DNA of 64,000 nt from Phytophthora colocasiae (GCA_018806915.1 JAGKQI010000100.1:2790001-2854000), one strand, 5' to 3'; positions 9,625 to 20,830 are shown, counted from the first letter of the stretch. A program made the numbers and translations. Notes: generated by a model not told the origin, from the letters alone.

Positions 9625-12600
9625 ATGAGTTTTATTACAGTGCCTCTTCGGAAGGTTGTCAATCAAAAGATTTTATCTAAGGCGGGGGATCAAATGCTGC
9701 TGCTGCTGATAACTCTCCTGTTGGCTGCAACTTCAGTGTTAAATGCCAATGCAACGTCAACTACACGTATTGTTGCACCTGACTTGGCAGGGATGATCTT
9801 CCCTTCCACTCCCGTCAGCCAACACGTACAATTCGGAGATGTGACTTCATCTTTCAGTCCTGCTTTTGAGTTTATCCCCCCAGTTGTTCCTGTTCTTGAC
9901 TGTACTGGGGATAAAATGTGTCTCGAACTGCAGATCTCGTCAATATTTGTGGAAGATCCGTTTCTCCTGTACCGATATGACGCCACTACCCCCGTAACAT
10001 CCGCTTCTTTCGCCGGACACCAAGCACAAGATATTTTACCATTAATTCCTGGAAATCTGGACGCAACGTACATTTCGTGGTGGTTCCAGTCCACTGCAAC
10101 GGATTATTCGCTTCCAGAGGTTAATCTGTTACTGCGTCTTCGACAGCGCAGTCAACGACCATCTACTCGAGATCAACTTCTCATTAAGATAAAAGTCGAA
10201 TTATCGGATTCCCATACTGCCACTACTGCGGTGGAAGTGTACAGTATCTATGGGAATCAACGCGTGACAACAGATCGTACTCGTCGAATCGGTTCGAATA
10301 CGGTTCAAATGGCAATTTCGATCTCCAAGAATGATGAAAAGCGCGAAGTGGGTCCAGAGGATGTGTATCCTTTAATCGTGAGTGAGAATTCGGATTTATC
10401 CAGTACGTTTGGCACTTCCTGTAGCTCTTGTGCAGATTTTCTGGATGCTTGTGACGATATTTTGATCTGTAAGACAGAGCTACTGCCATGCTTGCTATCC
10501 CAGTTAGAAGGGATGACAGCAAGTGGATCCGGAATCAGCACCAACGGGATGAAACAACTGGATTTACTGGGACCTCTAGCGACGTGTGCTGCAAATTATC
10601 CAGTTGCTTCGTGGGCTCCAATTCGTAAAGCGCTTTTCTGTTTTGATCGCTCCCAGTGTCCTCTTGGTACAGCGCAAGGAAGTGAGTTACCTGCCACTCT
10701 CCGTCTTACGAATGGGACACAGAAGTTTACGATTGCACCTCTTACTATGGGAACGGATTTCGTAGAGCTTACAATTGAGACGAATGATATCCGACCCACC
10801 GTGATCGATCCTGAAACGTTTAGGTACAGCGCCTCCGCTTCGTTTCTCGACAAATATCTACGCTCGTTTGTGCTCGCTCAAAGTGCGAGAGTTTCCGTTC
10901 TCGTGGCAAATTACGCTGCTGATCCGAATTCTTTGGAAGTGATGTTGAATTACTCGGAAGCGTTGATGCTCAAGTCTGTAGGGTTTTACACGACGGATGG
11001 TCAAGTGAATATGCTCCTAGACGCACCGGCACAAGCACTTATCAGGTACCCAGACTCGTCCACCAGTCCTAACCTGGATATTATCCTGGATGAAATCCGA
11101 GGACGAGTCAATCCACCCTCTCATTCCTGGATACTGTCCGACGATTGTCTTGCTTGCAGTGCGCAACTGTTTAACTGTTCAATCGAAGATGTCGCCAACA
11201 ATTCATGCAGTTACTACGCGATGACAGACAGATTTGGGAAATGCTTGCAGGAGCAGGTGCCACCTGCACTTTTCAAGACAATGATCAATGGAACAACCGT
11301 TAAGAGACCTGTTACAACGGAGATTTCTCGATGTCTGGAGATTGTTTCCATGTCTAGTATGGATAAACAGCAAGAGGCAGCGAAAGTGAACTCCCGTTTA
11401 GCGTGTTTTGCAGCGACGCAGTGTCCGTTTGGGCCCATAGCATTGGTGCAGGACACACGAGCTATTGTACTGGAAACGACGTCGTACATTCAGTTGATTC
11501 GTATCACTCGAACTTTGACCACAACTGGTGTCAAGATAAAGTTTGAAGCTGGTCAATTCTTTAGCGCAACTAGTGCTTCGTTTACCGCATTTATGTCAGA
11601 TTCTCAAATCCAGCAGATTATTGAAGAAGCGCTGGGTTCGACGGGTATTGGAGTGGTAGTAAAAACTTCTATTGTTGGTCATGAGTGGACATTGGAAATT
11701 ACTTATAGTTATGTATTCTTTGGTGAGAAGTTTTCGGTCAAAGCTGTGGCTGGTGATCATTTTACTGAATCCGAAACGATGGACCAAATTATGATGGAAG
11801 GGGGTGCGTCTCGACTGTTAACTGTGGATCGAGATGTTTCAAAGATCTTCAAAGAGCCGACGACTCCAGCAGGAACTTTAAAATCAGGCGACGTGTGTCG
11901 GGAGTGTGCCCCAGTCATAGTGAGATGCCTGGATAAACCTAGATGCAAGTCTTTCGTGTGGAAGGTACTAGCACCATCGCTACGGAGATACAATGCGTAC
12001 TATCGAGTGGATCTGGTTCCTACTCTCGCGTCTATTGTACCGGTTGACTTCGAGTACTGGAATGATGTCGCTGCTGCGCTTTATTGTCTGGCTGAAATCC
12101 GCTGCGATTTGGAATATGATGATGTCCTTGGCACAGCTAGTACTTCAAATACGGCATACGATCGTCCGTCGTACTTGAGTTTGAATCGGATCTTCGTGAA
12201 ATGGGAAGTGACAACTTACGCGAATACTCAATGGAGTTTAACGACAAGCAAAGGTAATTTCACATACAACCCAGACACGACTGGAACGTCTTTGTCAATT
12301 GAGAAAAGTGCTGGAAAGTTTATGGAATGGGTGATTGGAACGATAACCAACGAGACAGGAGTGAACTGCCAACAAGCAGGAAGCTGGTCGATCTATGGTT
12401 CTGGGGCAGTAGGCATTATCGATTTTTACGGCCCCTACGACCCACTGCTCAACCGTTTTACTATGGCACCTCTGAAGACTTCCCTCTCGTTAAGAATACT
12501 GGACACTAGTCCGATTTCAACGACACTTCCCCCTCCAAAAGTAATTGTGACGCCATGGACACTAGAAATGAGTTATTCCGGTCCAATACACTGGGGTAAA

Positions 12601-15600
12601 CTCTTGGATTTACTCAAATTCGGTGCGGATATTACCCCATCGGACACTACTGGAACATCTACCACCTCTCCAACCAAGTTTATCCTGCCGACGGATCCTT
12701 GTCGTTCGTGTACTGCAGCTTCTGTCCAGTGTCAGAGCAACTTGGAGTGTATGACGTTCTCTCGAGGTCATCTGGTGTCTCTACTTCGACAAGCCAGCAA
12801 CCATACAACTTCCAGTCTGTCGGATGAGCACGGAAACGTTCGAACTACCCATCCTATCGGTCCCAGTTTGTATTCCCTCGCATCTACCGAATTATCGTCG
12901 CTTGAAGGCTGGAAAGCTCTGGTCTCGGAACTATCGTGCTTCTCTCAGTATTGTGATCTCGAGTATGATGATGTTTTATCTCCTATGCAAAACGTCCACG
13001 ACCCGTCCTATCTGAGTATTGATAAACGAGCGACTACGCTGATAGTGACGACGTCTGCTGATACGAGGTGGAAAATGACTATTCACACGGATGCAGTGAA
13101 GGTATATGTGTACGTGCCAAGCACCTCGTTGTCTCTATATGACGGTGCCGTTGCGTTCCGCGACTGGATTCAAACCAGCGTGTATCAAACATACCCCTGC
13201 ATTTTTACTGGAAGTGAACCGAGTATTGACGAAACAGCAGCTACTGCTACATTTGAATTCACTCTGGATATGGAGAACTCGTTAATGGTTGCACCTTTAG
13301 TACCAGTACTGGAAGCCACTGGAGGGGCGACACTAGGGGCACAAGTGATCGTAAAACCTTGGGAACTTTCGTTATGGTCGGTGAAGCACAAACCTCAGTA
13401 CAATAAGCTGATTGATCTACTGGCTCTGGGTTTCAATGAAGTGCAGTACACTTCAGGAACGCAATCTCCTACTCCAAACCCCACTGCATCCGGACCGTTT
13501 GAGTGTTCTGAGTGTACTGAGCAGTTGCGCGTTTGTCATGAAGATAGTGAGTGTAAACCTGCTCTACAGACGATGGTGATTCTATTCGACAGTAAAATGG
13601 TTTGGAGGTTAGTGTTTGACGCCGCTACAGTGATGAAGGAGAACATTTTCCATTCAATCTCAACTGTTGAAGCCAGAGTGAAGCTTCTACAGCTGCTTAC
13701 GTGTAGCAGTTCATATTGTATCCAGAAATCTTGTGATATTGGGGGACGGGGTGAGACTGCACAATTGAAGATTGCTCCAGCTTCGGCGAAATTTTACGTT
13801 AAGGAGGGAGACAGTATCACAATACATGGAGTCCAGAACGACACGTTTGAATATACAGAAAATAACGATGCAACAGCATTAGCGTCGTATCTGGACACGA
13901 TGGTGCTGGGAAACTACACAGCTTTGAATATTAGTGTGACGGCTACTGTGACTGAGGATATTTTGGACAATACTCTTCAGATTTACGTGGTTACTTTTGA
14001 GGGGTTGGATAAACCTCTGCATTTTACGTGGAGAAATGCCCCTCCTGGCAGTCTTTTTGCGGATAGTTTCGACACTTTTATGGCTTTTACGTTTACCACG
14101 ACTTCATTTATGAATAACCCCTTCAGACGGTGGTTAAGTTGGGTTTACACTGGTATCAGCTCAACTTCAACGCCCCTTAATGCGGAGGCAGTTCTTTCAT
14201 CGGATGATCGCTGTCGTCAATGCACTGATTCTCTGCTAAGGTGTCAAGTGGATTCCAAGTGTTCTTCTTCCTCGAGAGATTCGCTGCTTCCGTTTCTCCG
14301 TGAAGCTTTAGAAGAACCCCTCTTTTACAACAATCAAGTTGACCTAGGCTCAATATTCCGAACGTTCGGAGCGTATGACCCGCATGCGTTTAATTCGAAA
14401 GAGTCTTGGTATGCATTTTCCGATGCACTATACTGTATCGCTCGTAGTGGCTGTGTTCTGGCATACAACGAAGAGATTCCAAGCCTGCAAATGCGGACGA
14501 TGTCTGTCTTCCTCGACATACGCACTTACGCAGACACCAAGTGGAAAGTTGACTTGAATGGCACTAGTTTCTACTATAGCCCAAATCCTTTGCCTCCAGA
14601 TTTGCCTGGGGCTCTCGATATGGCAGTTCAATCCTTCCAAGGCTGGATAAAACAACTCGGAGAATCATTGGACATGGAGATTCACTTTGTTGGCTCGGTA
14701 GAAGTGCAAGGAGCTGGCATATTTGGCGTTAAACTGGACGGAGGGTATGATGCCATTTCGGATCGCTATACGTTACTCCACCCGAAGCTTATCCCTACCT
14801 TTTCAGTCGTTGAAGATGCCAGTACCAGTGATCGAGATCCCCGTGCTTATGCTTTCACTAGACCCTGGATGTTAGAGTTCTGGTCGCCATTCTGGCTAAA
14901 GTGTAAGAAATTCCTGGATCTTTTGGGCTATGGAATATCCGGAGCCACACCTAGTGCCCCCACTCCGTCTTCAACGCTTGCTTCTCCATCCCGATACGTT
15001 TCTCCGGACGATCAATGCAACACATGCGCCTCAGTCTTCGCCAGATGCCAGGCAGACTCGAATTGCGTCGCGTTATCGGCCGAAGTGGTGTCAATACTGC
15101 GAAGTACACCTCTCACTTTTGAAACTGAATCCATTGACGCCTACGGACACGCTGCGTATACCGGGAACTTGTATTCAGTCCTGGTTGGGGTTAGTATCAG
15201 CTCTCACAACGTCGGATCCGCTTGGAACCTCATTGCAGCGGAGTTCTCCTGCCTCGCACACGATCCGTGTAACGTGGAATACAGCGACGTAGAGGTCAGG
15301 GATTGGATGTGGATGTGGATGTATCATCGAGTGGAAGTGGATCTGAGTCTAACGCAAGCATCTGTCGATGTTGAGTTGCGGGCGTACGCTGACACTCCAG
15401 TGGAGCTTTCAATCAACAACTACCAGTTCACCTACACCCCATCAGGAGGAGATGTATCCGAGGCAGCTATAAACCTTCGGTCATGGTTTGAATCCCTTAA
15501 TAACGACCCGCTAATGCCACTCGTGGTGGAAGTGATGCAAACAAGTTATGATACGCAGCCAGAAACGCCTACATTAACACTCCGTCTTCGATTTATTGGA

Positions 15601-15801
15601 TCTTTTGACGATCAGTTGAACGAGAATATGATGGTAAACCCGATGCTGCTTCCTATTTTCACAATGGCAACATCATCTTCCAGGACTGATCCATTCACAC
15701 CAGGGGTGAATACGACACTACCCAAGCTCATGGTCTCATCCAAGTACGCCAAACCCCAGTACAGTCGAATGCTGGACATGCTTTCCAATGGAAATCAGTG
15801 A
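9625..15801 (+). CDS. Giant putative secreted modular protein, seven Cys modules
   Basis: This is a 2058-residue single frame with no recognised family. Residues 24-45 (MLLLLITLLLAATSVLNANA) form a classic signal peptide, so the ATG at 9694 is a strong alternative start. The rest is a tandem of modules about 230-270 residues apart. Each opens with four cysteines spaced C-x2-C-x7-C-x5-C (for example CRSCTAASVQCQSNLEC), near residues 265, 507, 755, 1023, 1293, 1528 and 1797, usually after a Ser/Thr/Pro linker. Later landmarks in most modules are CDLEYDDV, a TYADTxW strand, FTYxP, and a YDPLLNRFTMAPL-like phrase before KPQYxKLLDLL. No transmembrane tail or catalytic motif is visible. A secreted cell-surface or adhesive role is conceivable but is only inference. 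A decayed eighth module follows the stop. Confidence 0.75.
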   Translation: MSFITVPLRKVVNQKILSKAGDQMLLLLITLLLAATSVLNANATSTTRIVAPDLAGMIFPSTPVSQHVQFGDVTSSFSPAFEFIPPVVPVLDCTGDKMCLELQISSIFVEDPFLLYRYDATTPVTSASFAGHQAQDILPLIPGNLDATYISWWFQSTATDYSLPEVNLLLRLRQRSQRPSTRDQLLIKIKVELSDSHTATTAVEVYSIYGNQRVTTDRTRRIGSNTVQMAISISKNDEKREVGPEDVYPLIVSENSDLSSTFGTSCSSCADFLDACDDILICKTELLPCLLSQLEGMTASGSGISTNGMKQLDLLGPLATCAANYPVASWAPIRKALFCFDRSQCPLGTAQGSELPATLRLTNGTQKFTIAPLTMGTDFVELTIETNDIRPTVIDPETFRYSASASFLDKYLRSFVLAQSARVSVLVANYAADPNSLEVMLNYSEALMLKSVGFYTTDGQVNMLLDAPAQALIRYPDSSTSPNLDIILDEIRGRVNPPSHSWILSDDCLACSAQLFNCSIEDVANNSCSYYAMTDRFGKCLQEQVPPALFKTMINGTTVKRPVTTEISRCLEIVSMSSMDKQQEAAKVNSRLACFAATQCPFGPIALVQDTRAIVLETTSYIQLIRITRTLTTTGVKIKFEAGQFFSATSASFTAFMSDSQIQQIIEEALGSTGIGVVVKTSIVGHEWTLEITYSYVFFGEKFSVKAVAGDHFTESETMDQIMMEGGASRLLTVDRDVSKIFKEPTTPAGTLKSGDVCRECAPVIVRCLDKPRCKSFVWKVLAPSLRRYNAYYRVDLVPTLASIVPVDFEYWNDVAAALYCLAEIRCDLEYDDVLGTASTSNTAYDRPSYLSLNRIFVKWEVTTYANTQWSLTTSKGNFTYNPDTTGTSLSIEKSAGKFMEWVIGTITNETGVNCQQAGSWSIYGSGAVGIIDFYGPYDPLLNRFTMAPLKTSLSLRILDTSPISTTLPPPKVIVTPWTLEMSYSGPIHWGKLLDLLKFGADITPSDTTGTSTTSPTKFILPTDPCRSCTAASVQCQSNLECMTFSRGHLVSLLRQASNHTTSSLSDEHGNVRTTHPIGPSLYSLASTELSSLEGWKALVSELSCFSQYCDLEYDDVLSPMQNVHDPSYLSIDKRATTLIVTTSADTRWKMTIHTDAVKVYVYVPSTSLSLYDGAVAFRDWIQTSVYQTYPCIFTGSEPSIDETAATATFEFTLDMENSLMVAPLVPVLEATGGATLGAQVIVKPWELSLWSVKHKPQYNKLIDLLALGFNEVQYTSGTQSPTPNPTASGPFECSECTEQLRVCHEDSECKPALQTMVILFDSKMVWRLVFDAATVMKENIFHSISTVEARVKLLQLLTCSSSYCIQKSCDIGGRGETAQLKIAPASAKFYVKEGDSITIHGVQNDTFEYTENNDATALASYLDTMVLGNYTALNISVTATVTEDILDNTLQIYVVTFEGLDKPLHFTWRNAPPGSLFADSFDTFMAFTFTTTSFMNNPFRRWLSWVYTGISSTSTPLNAEAVLSSDDRCRQCTDSLLRCQVDSKCSSSSRDSLLPFLREALEEPLFYNNQVDLGSIFRTFGAYDPHAFNSKESWYAFSDALYCIARSGCVLAYNEEIPSLQMRTMSVFLDIRTYADTKWKVDLNGTSFYYSPNPLPPDLPGALDMAVQSFQGWIKQLGESLDMEIHFVGSVEVQGAGIFGVKLDGGYDAISDRYTLLHPKLIPTFSVVEDASTSDRDPRAYAFTRPWMLEFWSPFWLKCKKFLDLLGYGISGATPSAPTPSSTLASPSRYVSPDDQCNTCASVFARCQADSNCVALSAEVVSILRSTPLTFETESIDAYGHAAYTGNLYSVLVGVSISSHNVGSAWNLIAAEFSCLAHDPCNVEYSDVEVRDWMWMWMYHRVEVDLSLTQASVDVELRAYADTPVELSINNYQFTYTPSGGDVSEAAINLRSWFESLNNDPLMPLVVEVMQTSYDTQPETPTLTLRLRFIGSFDDQLNENMMVNPMLLPIFTMATSSSRTDPFTPGVNTTLPKLMVSSKYAKPQYSRMLDMLSNGNQ

Positions 15802-16309
15802 GAGCCCCTCACCATCTCCATAAGCGTCAGCTATGAGGACAATTGAGGCCGATGATCCTTGTCGAAACTGTTATTCTACCATTTCTGCTTGCCGAGACGA
15901 TCGACTCAAAACTCTCCGACATTGCTTTTAACCAGTTCCGAAATGAAGACAAGCATAGTTCTAACATTTTAAGAACCCCTCGAGTCTCTTTGAACTTGAT
16001 CTCGTGCTCTACACTAATCAACGGTACTGCATGTCTTTCAGGTACCTTCTGCGACTTGGAATACCGCGACGTCACCTACAACAGCACGTCCGCGCTACGT
16101 TGGCTATCGTAGAACCGTCAGTTATCGTCGTATCTTCGTCTACATTTATCAGCACATCTCGGAAGACGCGGGTAGCTAACACGGAATACTCGTGCCCTCG
16201 GAGGAATTATCCAGGATGCCACAGAAGCTCTACGAGACTGGATCAGTGCCTAAACAGAAACCGCAGTTCAGCAAGTTCGTAGACATCCTCACGAATGGCT
16301 TGACTTGAT
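15802..16309 (+). pseudogene. Eroded eighth module of the giant secreted gene
   Basis: Immediately after the TGA at 15799-15801, another frame reads a linker-like ESPSPSP, a stop, and then EADDPCRNCYSTISACRDD, the module-opening cysteine motif. Further on are CDLEYRDVTYNST near 16050 and, just before a stop at about 16307, PQFSKFVDILTNGLT, which matches the module end (KPQYSRMLDMLSNG). The order of landmarks is right but the spacing is about 165 residues instead of ~250, and frames change. This is therefore a deleted and frameshifted eighth module, meaning the ancestral protein was longer. Confidence 0.65.
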
Positions 16310-16454
16310 AAAAAAAGTAGGAAACCTCAAGATATCTCAATGGATATCATCTTGTTTGGCTGGATAACCATAGTCAACTCAAATATATCCACACGCCCGG
16401 GGCGGTGTTGCAAAACGCGTCTTTGGAAATTACAGGCTACGTTGATAGAATCGC

Positions 16455-17010
16455 ACCGGTGAGCGCTGTTGCTTTGTGAAGAAAACTTTCCTCTTCACAG
16501 GTTCAGCAACAAAGTCGAAAATCTTCGAGACCACAAAACTATCCAGTGAGGACAAACGTGAGCTGGATCAACGCAAGAAAGCAGTATTGCATTCCATGGC
16601 TAGTAAGCTTTCCTGTGCAGGCAAGGACTGCAGATGGATTTTTCCGAAACTCGTTTTTAAAGTTGGCATTCTGAGAGTGCGTGATGACTTCGAGATATTC
16701 TGTTCCGTTCCGGCAGCTCCAATAAAGCTCCAATATCTACCCTCGACCGGGCTGAAAAGTTCTCATCGTCTAGATCATCTGGAAACATGAAAATGCGACG
16801 CTTGTGTAGGCACTTGGCGAGAATACTGTCTGGATCGCCGAAAAACGCCAATGTGGCAGGAAGATTCTCCCAATCCAAGGTTGAGTAGGGAGGGGGTGAT
16901 TGATCTCGTCAAATTCACTGAAGTTAAGGCGACAGTGCCACAATTTACCACAGACCTGGCACCTGAAGCCCCATGTTTCCTCTAGCTGTGCTTTAAGTTT
17001 GGAACAAAAA
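16455..17010 (-). pseudogene. LRR-like family remnant A0, internally deleted
   Basis: On the minus strand, the start-proximal phrase LEETWGF (near 16990) is followed after only about 15 residues by the 3'-proximal phrase RLNFSEFDE. The central ~500 residues of the family are therefore gone. Downstream, DWENLPATLAFFGDPDSILAKC, RRIFMFPDD and finally AEPVKRKVFF (near 16490) match the C-terminal region of copy A. Several frame changes break it, including one at about 16880 in the same segment where the other copies break. It lies directly beyond the 3' end of copy A and in the same orientation, consistent with an old tandem duplicate. Confidence 0.7.
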
Positions 17011-17024
17011 ACAAATAGAACGAA

Positions 17025-19234
17025 TTATAGGCAACGTTGCTCGAACCGCATCGACGAGCACCGCTCGTTAGTGAAGAAAACCTTCCTCTTCACAGGCTCA
17101 GCTGCAAACGCGAAAATGTTCGAGACCACGAAATTGTCTGGCGAGGGTAAAGGTGACGTTTCTTCGGCATATTTTGCCTTCTTGGGTCGTCGCGAGGTCT
17201 CTGAATAAAACGCACTCAAAAAAGCGGTCTTGCATTCCATCGAAAGTGGGTTTTCCTGTACCGCAAGGGGCTGGAGGTGGAACTTCCGGAATTCGCTTTT
17301 GTAATTGCAGTTCATAGGATGTGATACGATTTCGAGGTATTGCAACGTCCCGTTCCGCTTCAACAGTTCCAATAAAGCGCGAATCACTGCTAGTGACCGG
17401 CTTGAGAACTCTTCGTCTTCTGGATTATCTGGAAACAAGAAAATGCGAAGCTTGTGTAGGCATCTGGCGAGGATTCTGCGGGGATCGCTGAAATACGCCA
17501 AAGTAGTAGGGCCCAGTCCAAGGTGAAAGTGGGAAGTGGGCAGGTAGCCTCGTGAAATTCGCTGAAGTCAAAGCGAACACTCACCCATGCATACATGAGC
17601 ACTAGCTCCTCCAGATACGGGCAACATTCAACGAACATATTGACCTCGTGTACGTTGTGAATAGTCAAACTTCTCAAAGTCGGCGCCATGACTGAAAGGA
17701 AACGAAACAATTCGGGATTATCGGGAGGAGCCGCAAAAGTGACCTCAAGCGATCGAATCCCTTTGGTGTTGTCGTCCGACAAAGGCAAGCTGCTAAAAAG
17801 GAGATCACGACGTTGAACCAGACAATGACCGTAGCCTGGAACAACTGCATTGACCCAGGTGCTTTCTCCATCGTCACTGAAAGTCCAAACACATGGAACG
17901 GATTCTTCAAACGTCAAAGTGCGTGGGGGATCTTCGCCTTGAGTGGACATTTGCCAATGTAGTAGAGATCCAGACTGTAGTGTTGCTTCTCTGGCTTCAA
18001 CAGCACCCCGAGGCGAGTCAAACAGCACCTCTTCAGGATTCTCGGCAGCTGCAACAGCAGCAAACATCTCCATATCACTTGGTAGGATCTCATTGATCCA
18101 AGATATGACGATACTCTGCACCGTTGAACACGTCTGCGCACGCTTGGAGAACAATCCGTACGCGATCCATTTCCACCACTGATCTCTGACGTTCCATCCG
18201 TCCTCTATCAAGCTCAAATGAATACTGTTAGTGGTGCGGGTCTGCGCCAATGCCGATAGAACCATTTCAGGACCACAGTTCGGCTCCCATATGAAGCAGC
18301 CGAATCCGACCCTACCAAACCGATTCGGGAAGGAGAGACGTGAATGGCTGGGATGTTCCACTGAATTTAAAAGTAGTCGCATCAAATGTCCAAATTCTTC
18401 ATCTCTCAGTCCGCTCATACATGGCAGCAATTGCAGTCTACTAAAGTAGATATTATCCCGGACAAATGCCCCCATTGTCTCGCAAAGGTCTGGATCGACG
18501 TGTTTTCCGGAATCCACGATGGTTGATTCCAACACGAAAGAGCACTGGAGCGCCTCTGTTGGAGCCGGCTGGTCCATTTTCCTGTGTTTCTCCTTATCGA
18601 GAAGAGACTCTGCCTTCACAATGGCTTTCAAGTCCCTCATCTCTGCATATCCATGTTCGAAATACACCTGCACAGGAATTTGGATGTCAAGTTTGGTGCT
18701 GTCTACGAGAGCCGAAACACGATCCAAAGTGTTCACATAAGCTCTACTGTAGCTGTCCTGTCGGAAAAACTCAAGAATGTCTTCTGTGTAGTGTCTGTTG
18801 GCGTACTCTTCTTTGATAGACGGAGTGTTGGCCTTATAGAGCGGCTGGTGCCATCCACGTCGAGCAGCATTGCGATCTAGAGTCAACAGAAAATAAACTG
18901 GAATTTCGTCCTCAAAGAGTTCATCTCCTTCACAACCTAGCGGAATTGCGCAATGTTCTTGTAGTAGGTATCTCCATGCGTTGTAGTACACATGGGCCAC
19001 TGCAGCTAGTAGAGCCAACCCCTCTCGAATAAGCTGGAATGTATCTGTACCATCGTAAAAGCTAAAAGTTTCTTCGATAACACCTCGTAGTGGGACGAGC
19101 ACCTGGAGGTAGCGTCTCACGCCCAAGTACTCGATAGATTTGTATTGAAGTTTATGCTGCAGCGCCTGACACCAGGGCATCATGAAGCCCCACGTCTCCT
19201 GCAGTGTCGGAAGTATATCAAGATTTCGTTCCAT
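17025..19234 (-). CDS. LRR-like Phytophthora family protein, copy A (frame break near 3' end)
   Basis: The start is the ATG at 19232-19234 (MERNLDILPTLQETWGF). The first frame runs 614 residues to 17390. An overlapping frame, 17501 to 17025, carries the conserved C-terminus (LRKLRIF-type segment, VVSNIFAFAAEPVKRKVFF). Alignment to the B copies indicates a 7-nt deletion at about 17508-17513 (relative to an inferred ancestor) as the cause of the switch. Family features in order: a helical N-terminus (PWCQALQHKLQY, LQVLVPLRGVIEE), then LALLAAVAHV and RYLLQEHC. Next are DDGESTWVNAVVPGYGxCLVQR and leucine-rich-repeat-like phrases (LRSLEVTF, LRSLTI, CPYLEELVL). I do not recognise the family. No signal peptide is seen. 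It could be functional with a shortened tail, or a pseudogene. Confidence 0.6.
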
Positions 19235-19999
19235 TTCTTTTTGAGATTCTAAAGAGAATTAGTTTCGGGAAAAAAAAAACTGTTTTAACGTTAATACATT
19301 CGGCAGCAAGCAACGATGCCACCGGAACACAAGTGCTGCCTAACAATATGTACCGCAACATTCTGTATAGATGAAAAGCAGGAGTGAAAGTCGCTTTACC
19401 TGTTCATCTTGTGTTCAATCACAACAGCACAACTTCAAAAATCCTAGAATGTCATATAGGAGTTCTCAAGAAGAAGATCAACTACAAAGGAAGTCCACGA
19501 AGTGCGTAAGCTTCGTGGTCCAGCGTCTTAAACTAAGCTAAACTCATGTCACGTGATTGCATTGTACGCTCCGCCATCATGATTACATGCTTAAGCTTCG
19601 TGGCCCAGGGTCTTCAGCTTCACATGATTGCTCTACGCTCCGCAGACAAAGGGGCTGGCTTGAGGAGGTTGGACTTCAACCACGCTCCCCTCCTAGGCAT
19701 ATTTGCAGACACAATTCTTAAATCGCTCATTCCTCGCAACCGCTTTCTGAGGCTTCTCTTCCACATTTACATGACTTGGAACCATTTCTAAATGGCGTTG
19801 TGCTGACTATTCTGCCCCATGATCTGCTCATTCATGCCATGATGATTACCGGTGATACATTATCGTCTATTGAACCAAATCTCACGATAATCTTTGGGCT
19901 CCAGCTATAGTTTATTCGTTGTCAACCCCGCACAAGTCTAGCGTCATGGACGTTGTGGCATCTTGGCACTGTTGCCCCACAACTTGTGCGGCTTGATCC
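19235..19999. repeat. Intergenic with an imperfect direct repeat
   Basis: About 760 bases lie between copy A and the effector promoter. An AAGCTTCGTGG(T/C)CCAG phrase followed by a GATTGC..TACGCTCCGC phrase occurs twice (about 19510-19575 and 19593-19643). No convincing gene is present; an 81-residue plus frame (19546-19791) has no recognisable feature. Confidence 0.4.
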
Positions 20000-20017
20000 T
20001 CACTTTGCAATTTTCTT
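20000..20017 (+). promoter_or_regulatory. Oomycete Inr+FPR core promoter of the effector gene
   Basis: TCACTTTGCAATTTTCTT fits the oomycete core promoter, an initiator (TCAYTYY) fused to the flanking promoter region (NCAWTTTNYY). It sits 17-34 bases upstream of the effector ATG at 20034, the usual close spacing. This supports the choice of start. Confidence 0.6.
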
Positions 20018-20033
20018 CGTCCTCAAGCCAAAC

Positions 20034-20320
20034 ATGCGTCTCTCTCAAATTCTGGTGATTGCCGTAGCCTCCTTCCTTTTCGCAAGTGACACGGTTGCTG
20101 CTGCCCCTTCAAACCAGGCGAAGATCTCCAAGATGGCGCAGGGCAGCCCCAGCCAGCGAAATTTGAGGGACAACAAGTACCTTGTCGAGGAGGAAGAAGA
20201 CCAGTCTGAGGACTCCGTGGACGTCAAGAAACGCGGTTTCGCAACACATGGCGAAGATGAGTTGGAAGAACGCAGCCCTTTGTCCAGCGCTATCGTGGCG
20301 AAGCTTGATGACATTGCACA
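20034..20320 (+). pseudogene. RxLR effector gene, 5' part, interrupted by Gypsy-1
   Basis: The frame opens MRLSQILVIAVASFLFASDTV, a clear secretion signal. It is followed near residue 47 by RNLR (the RxLR motif) and near residue 80 by an acidic stretch ending EER (the dEER motif). That order defines the RxLR class of host-translocated oomycete effectors. The frame is cut at base 20320 by a complete LTR retrotransposon flanked by the target duplication GCACA. The remaining 3' coding part lies at 26607-26766, in the frame that would continue from here. As read now, translation runs into the LTR and stops at 20340-20342, leaving about 103 residues and no effector C-terminal domain. The gene is presumably inactive at this locus. 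Confidence 0.85.
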
Positions 20321-20830
20321 TGTGACGGAATGCTGTCGATAGCACTCCGTCGGCATTGAAGTGCAAGTTGATGCACTGTAGTGCAATCTACATATCTCTA
20401 CATGTACCCACTTTGTGATTGGCTAAAACTAGATTCTGGTATTATGCCATTGTGGTTTACGCCATTTAGCTGAGACATTGAGAGAGTCTCATTGGCTGAA
20501 ATTCGAGAAGGTTCTCGAAGCTTGATTATGGGACGCCCAGGAGTCAAGTCAACATTGCTACGTGGAAGTTTATAGGAAAATCATTGGTAGATAGCCAAAT
20601 CAGAAGATAGGAAAAGATAGGCTCTAGGATACATTCTACTGGATTTTTGAGAGAGCTCTGTGAGCCACCAGTTAGCTTAGGACCGTAAGAGCCTTCCTCA
20701 TTTCAATTCACTTTTCAATTTACCAACAACCTCTCAGTGGCCCACCAACTGGTCACGCCTCCCTGGGTCTTCGCTCCGCCGTCCAAGTCCGGCCTCCGCT
20801 TCCTCGCCCCCGCGCGCCTACTGTGTTACA
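20321..20830 (+). repeat. 5' LTR of Gypsy-1
   Basis: 510 bases, TG...CA ends. Read side by side with the 3' LTR, no difference was found. It supplies the stop codon that truncates the effector frame. Confidence 0.95.
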
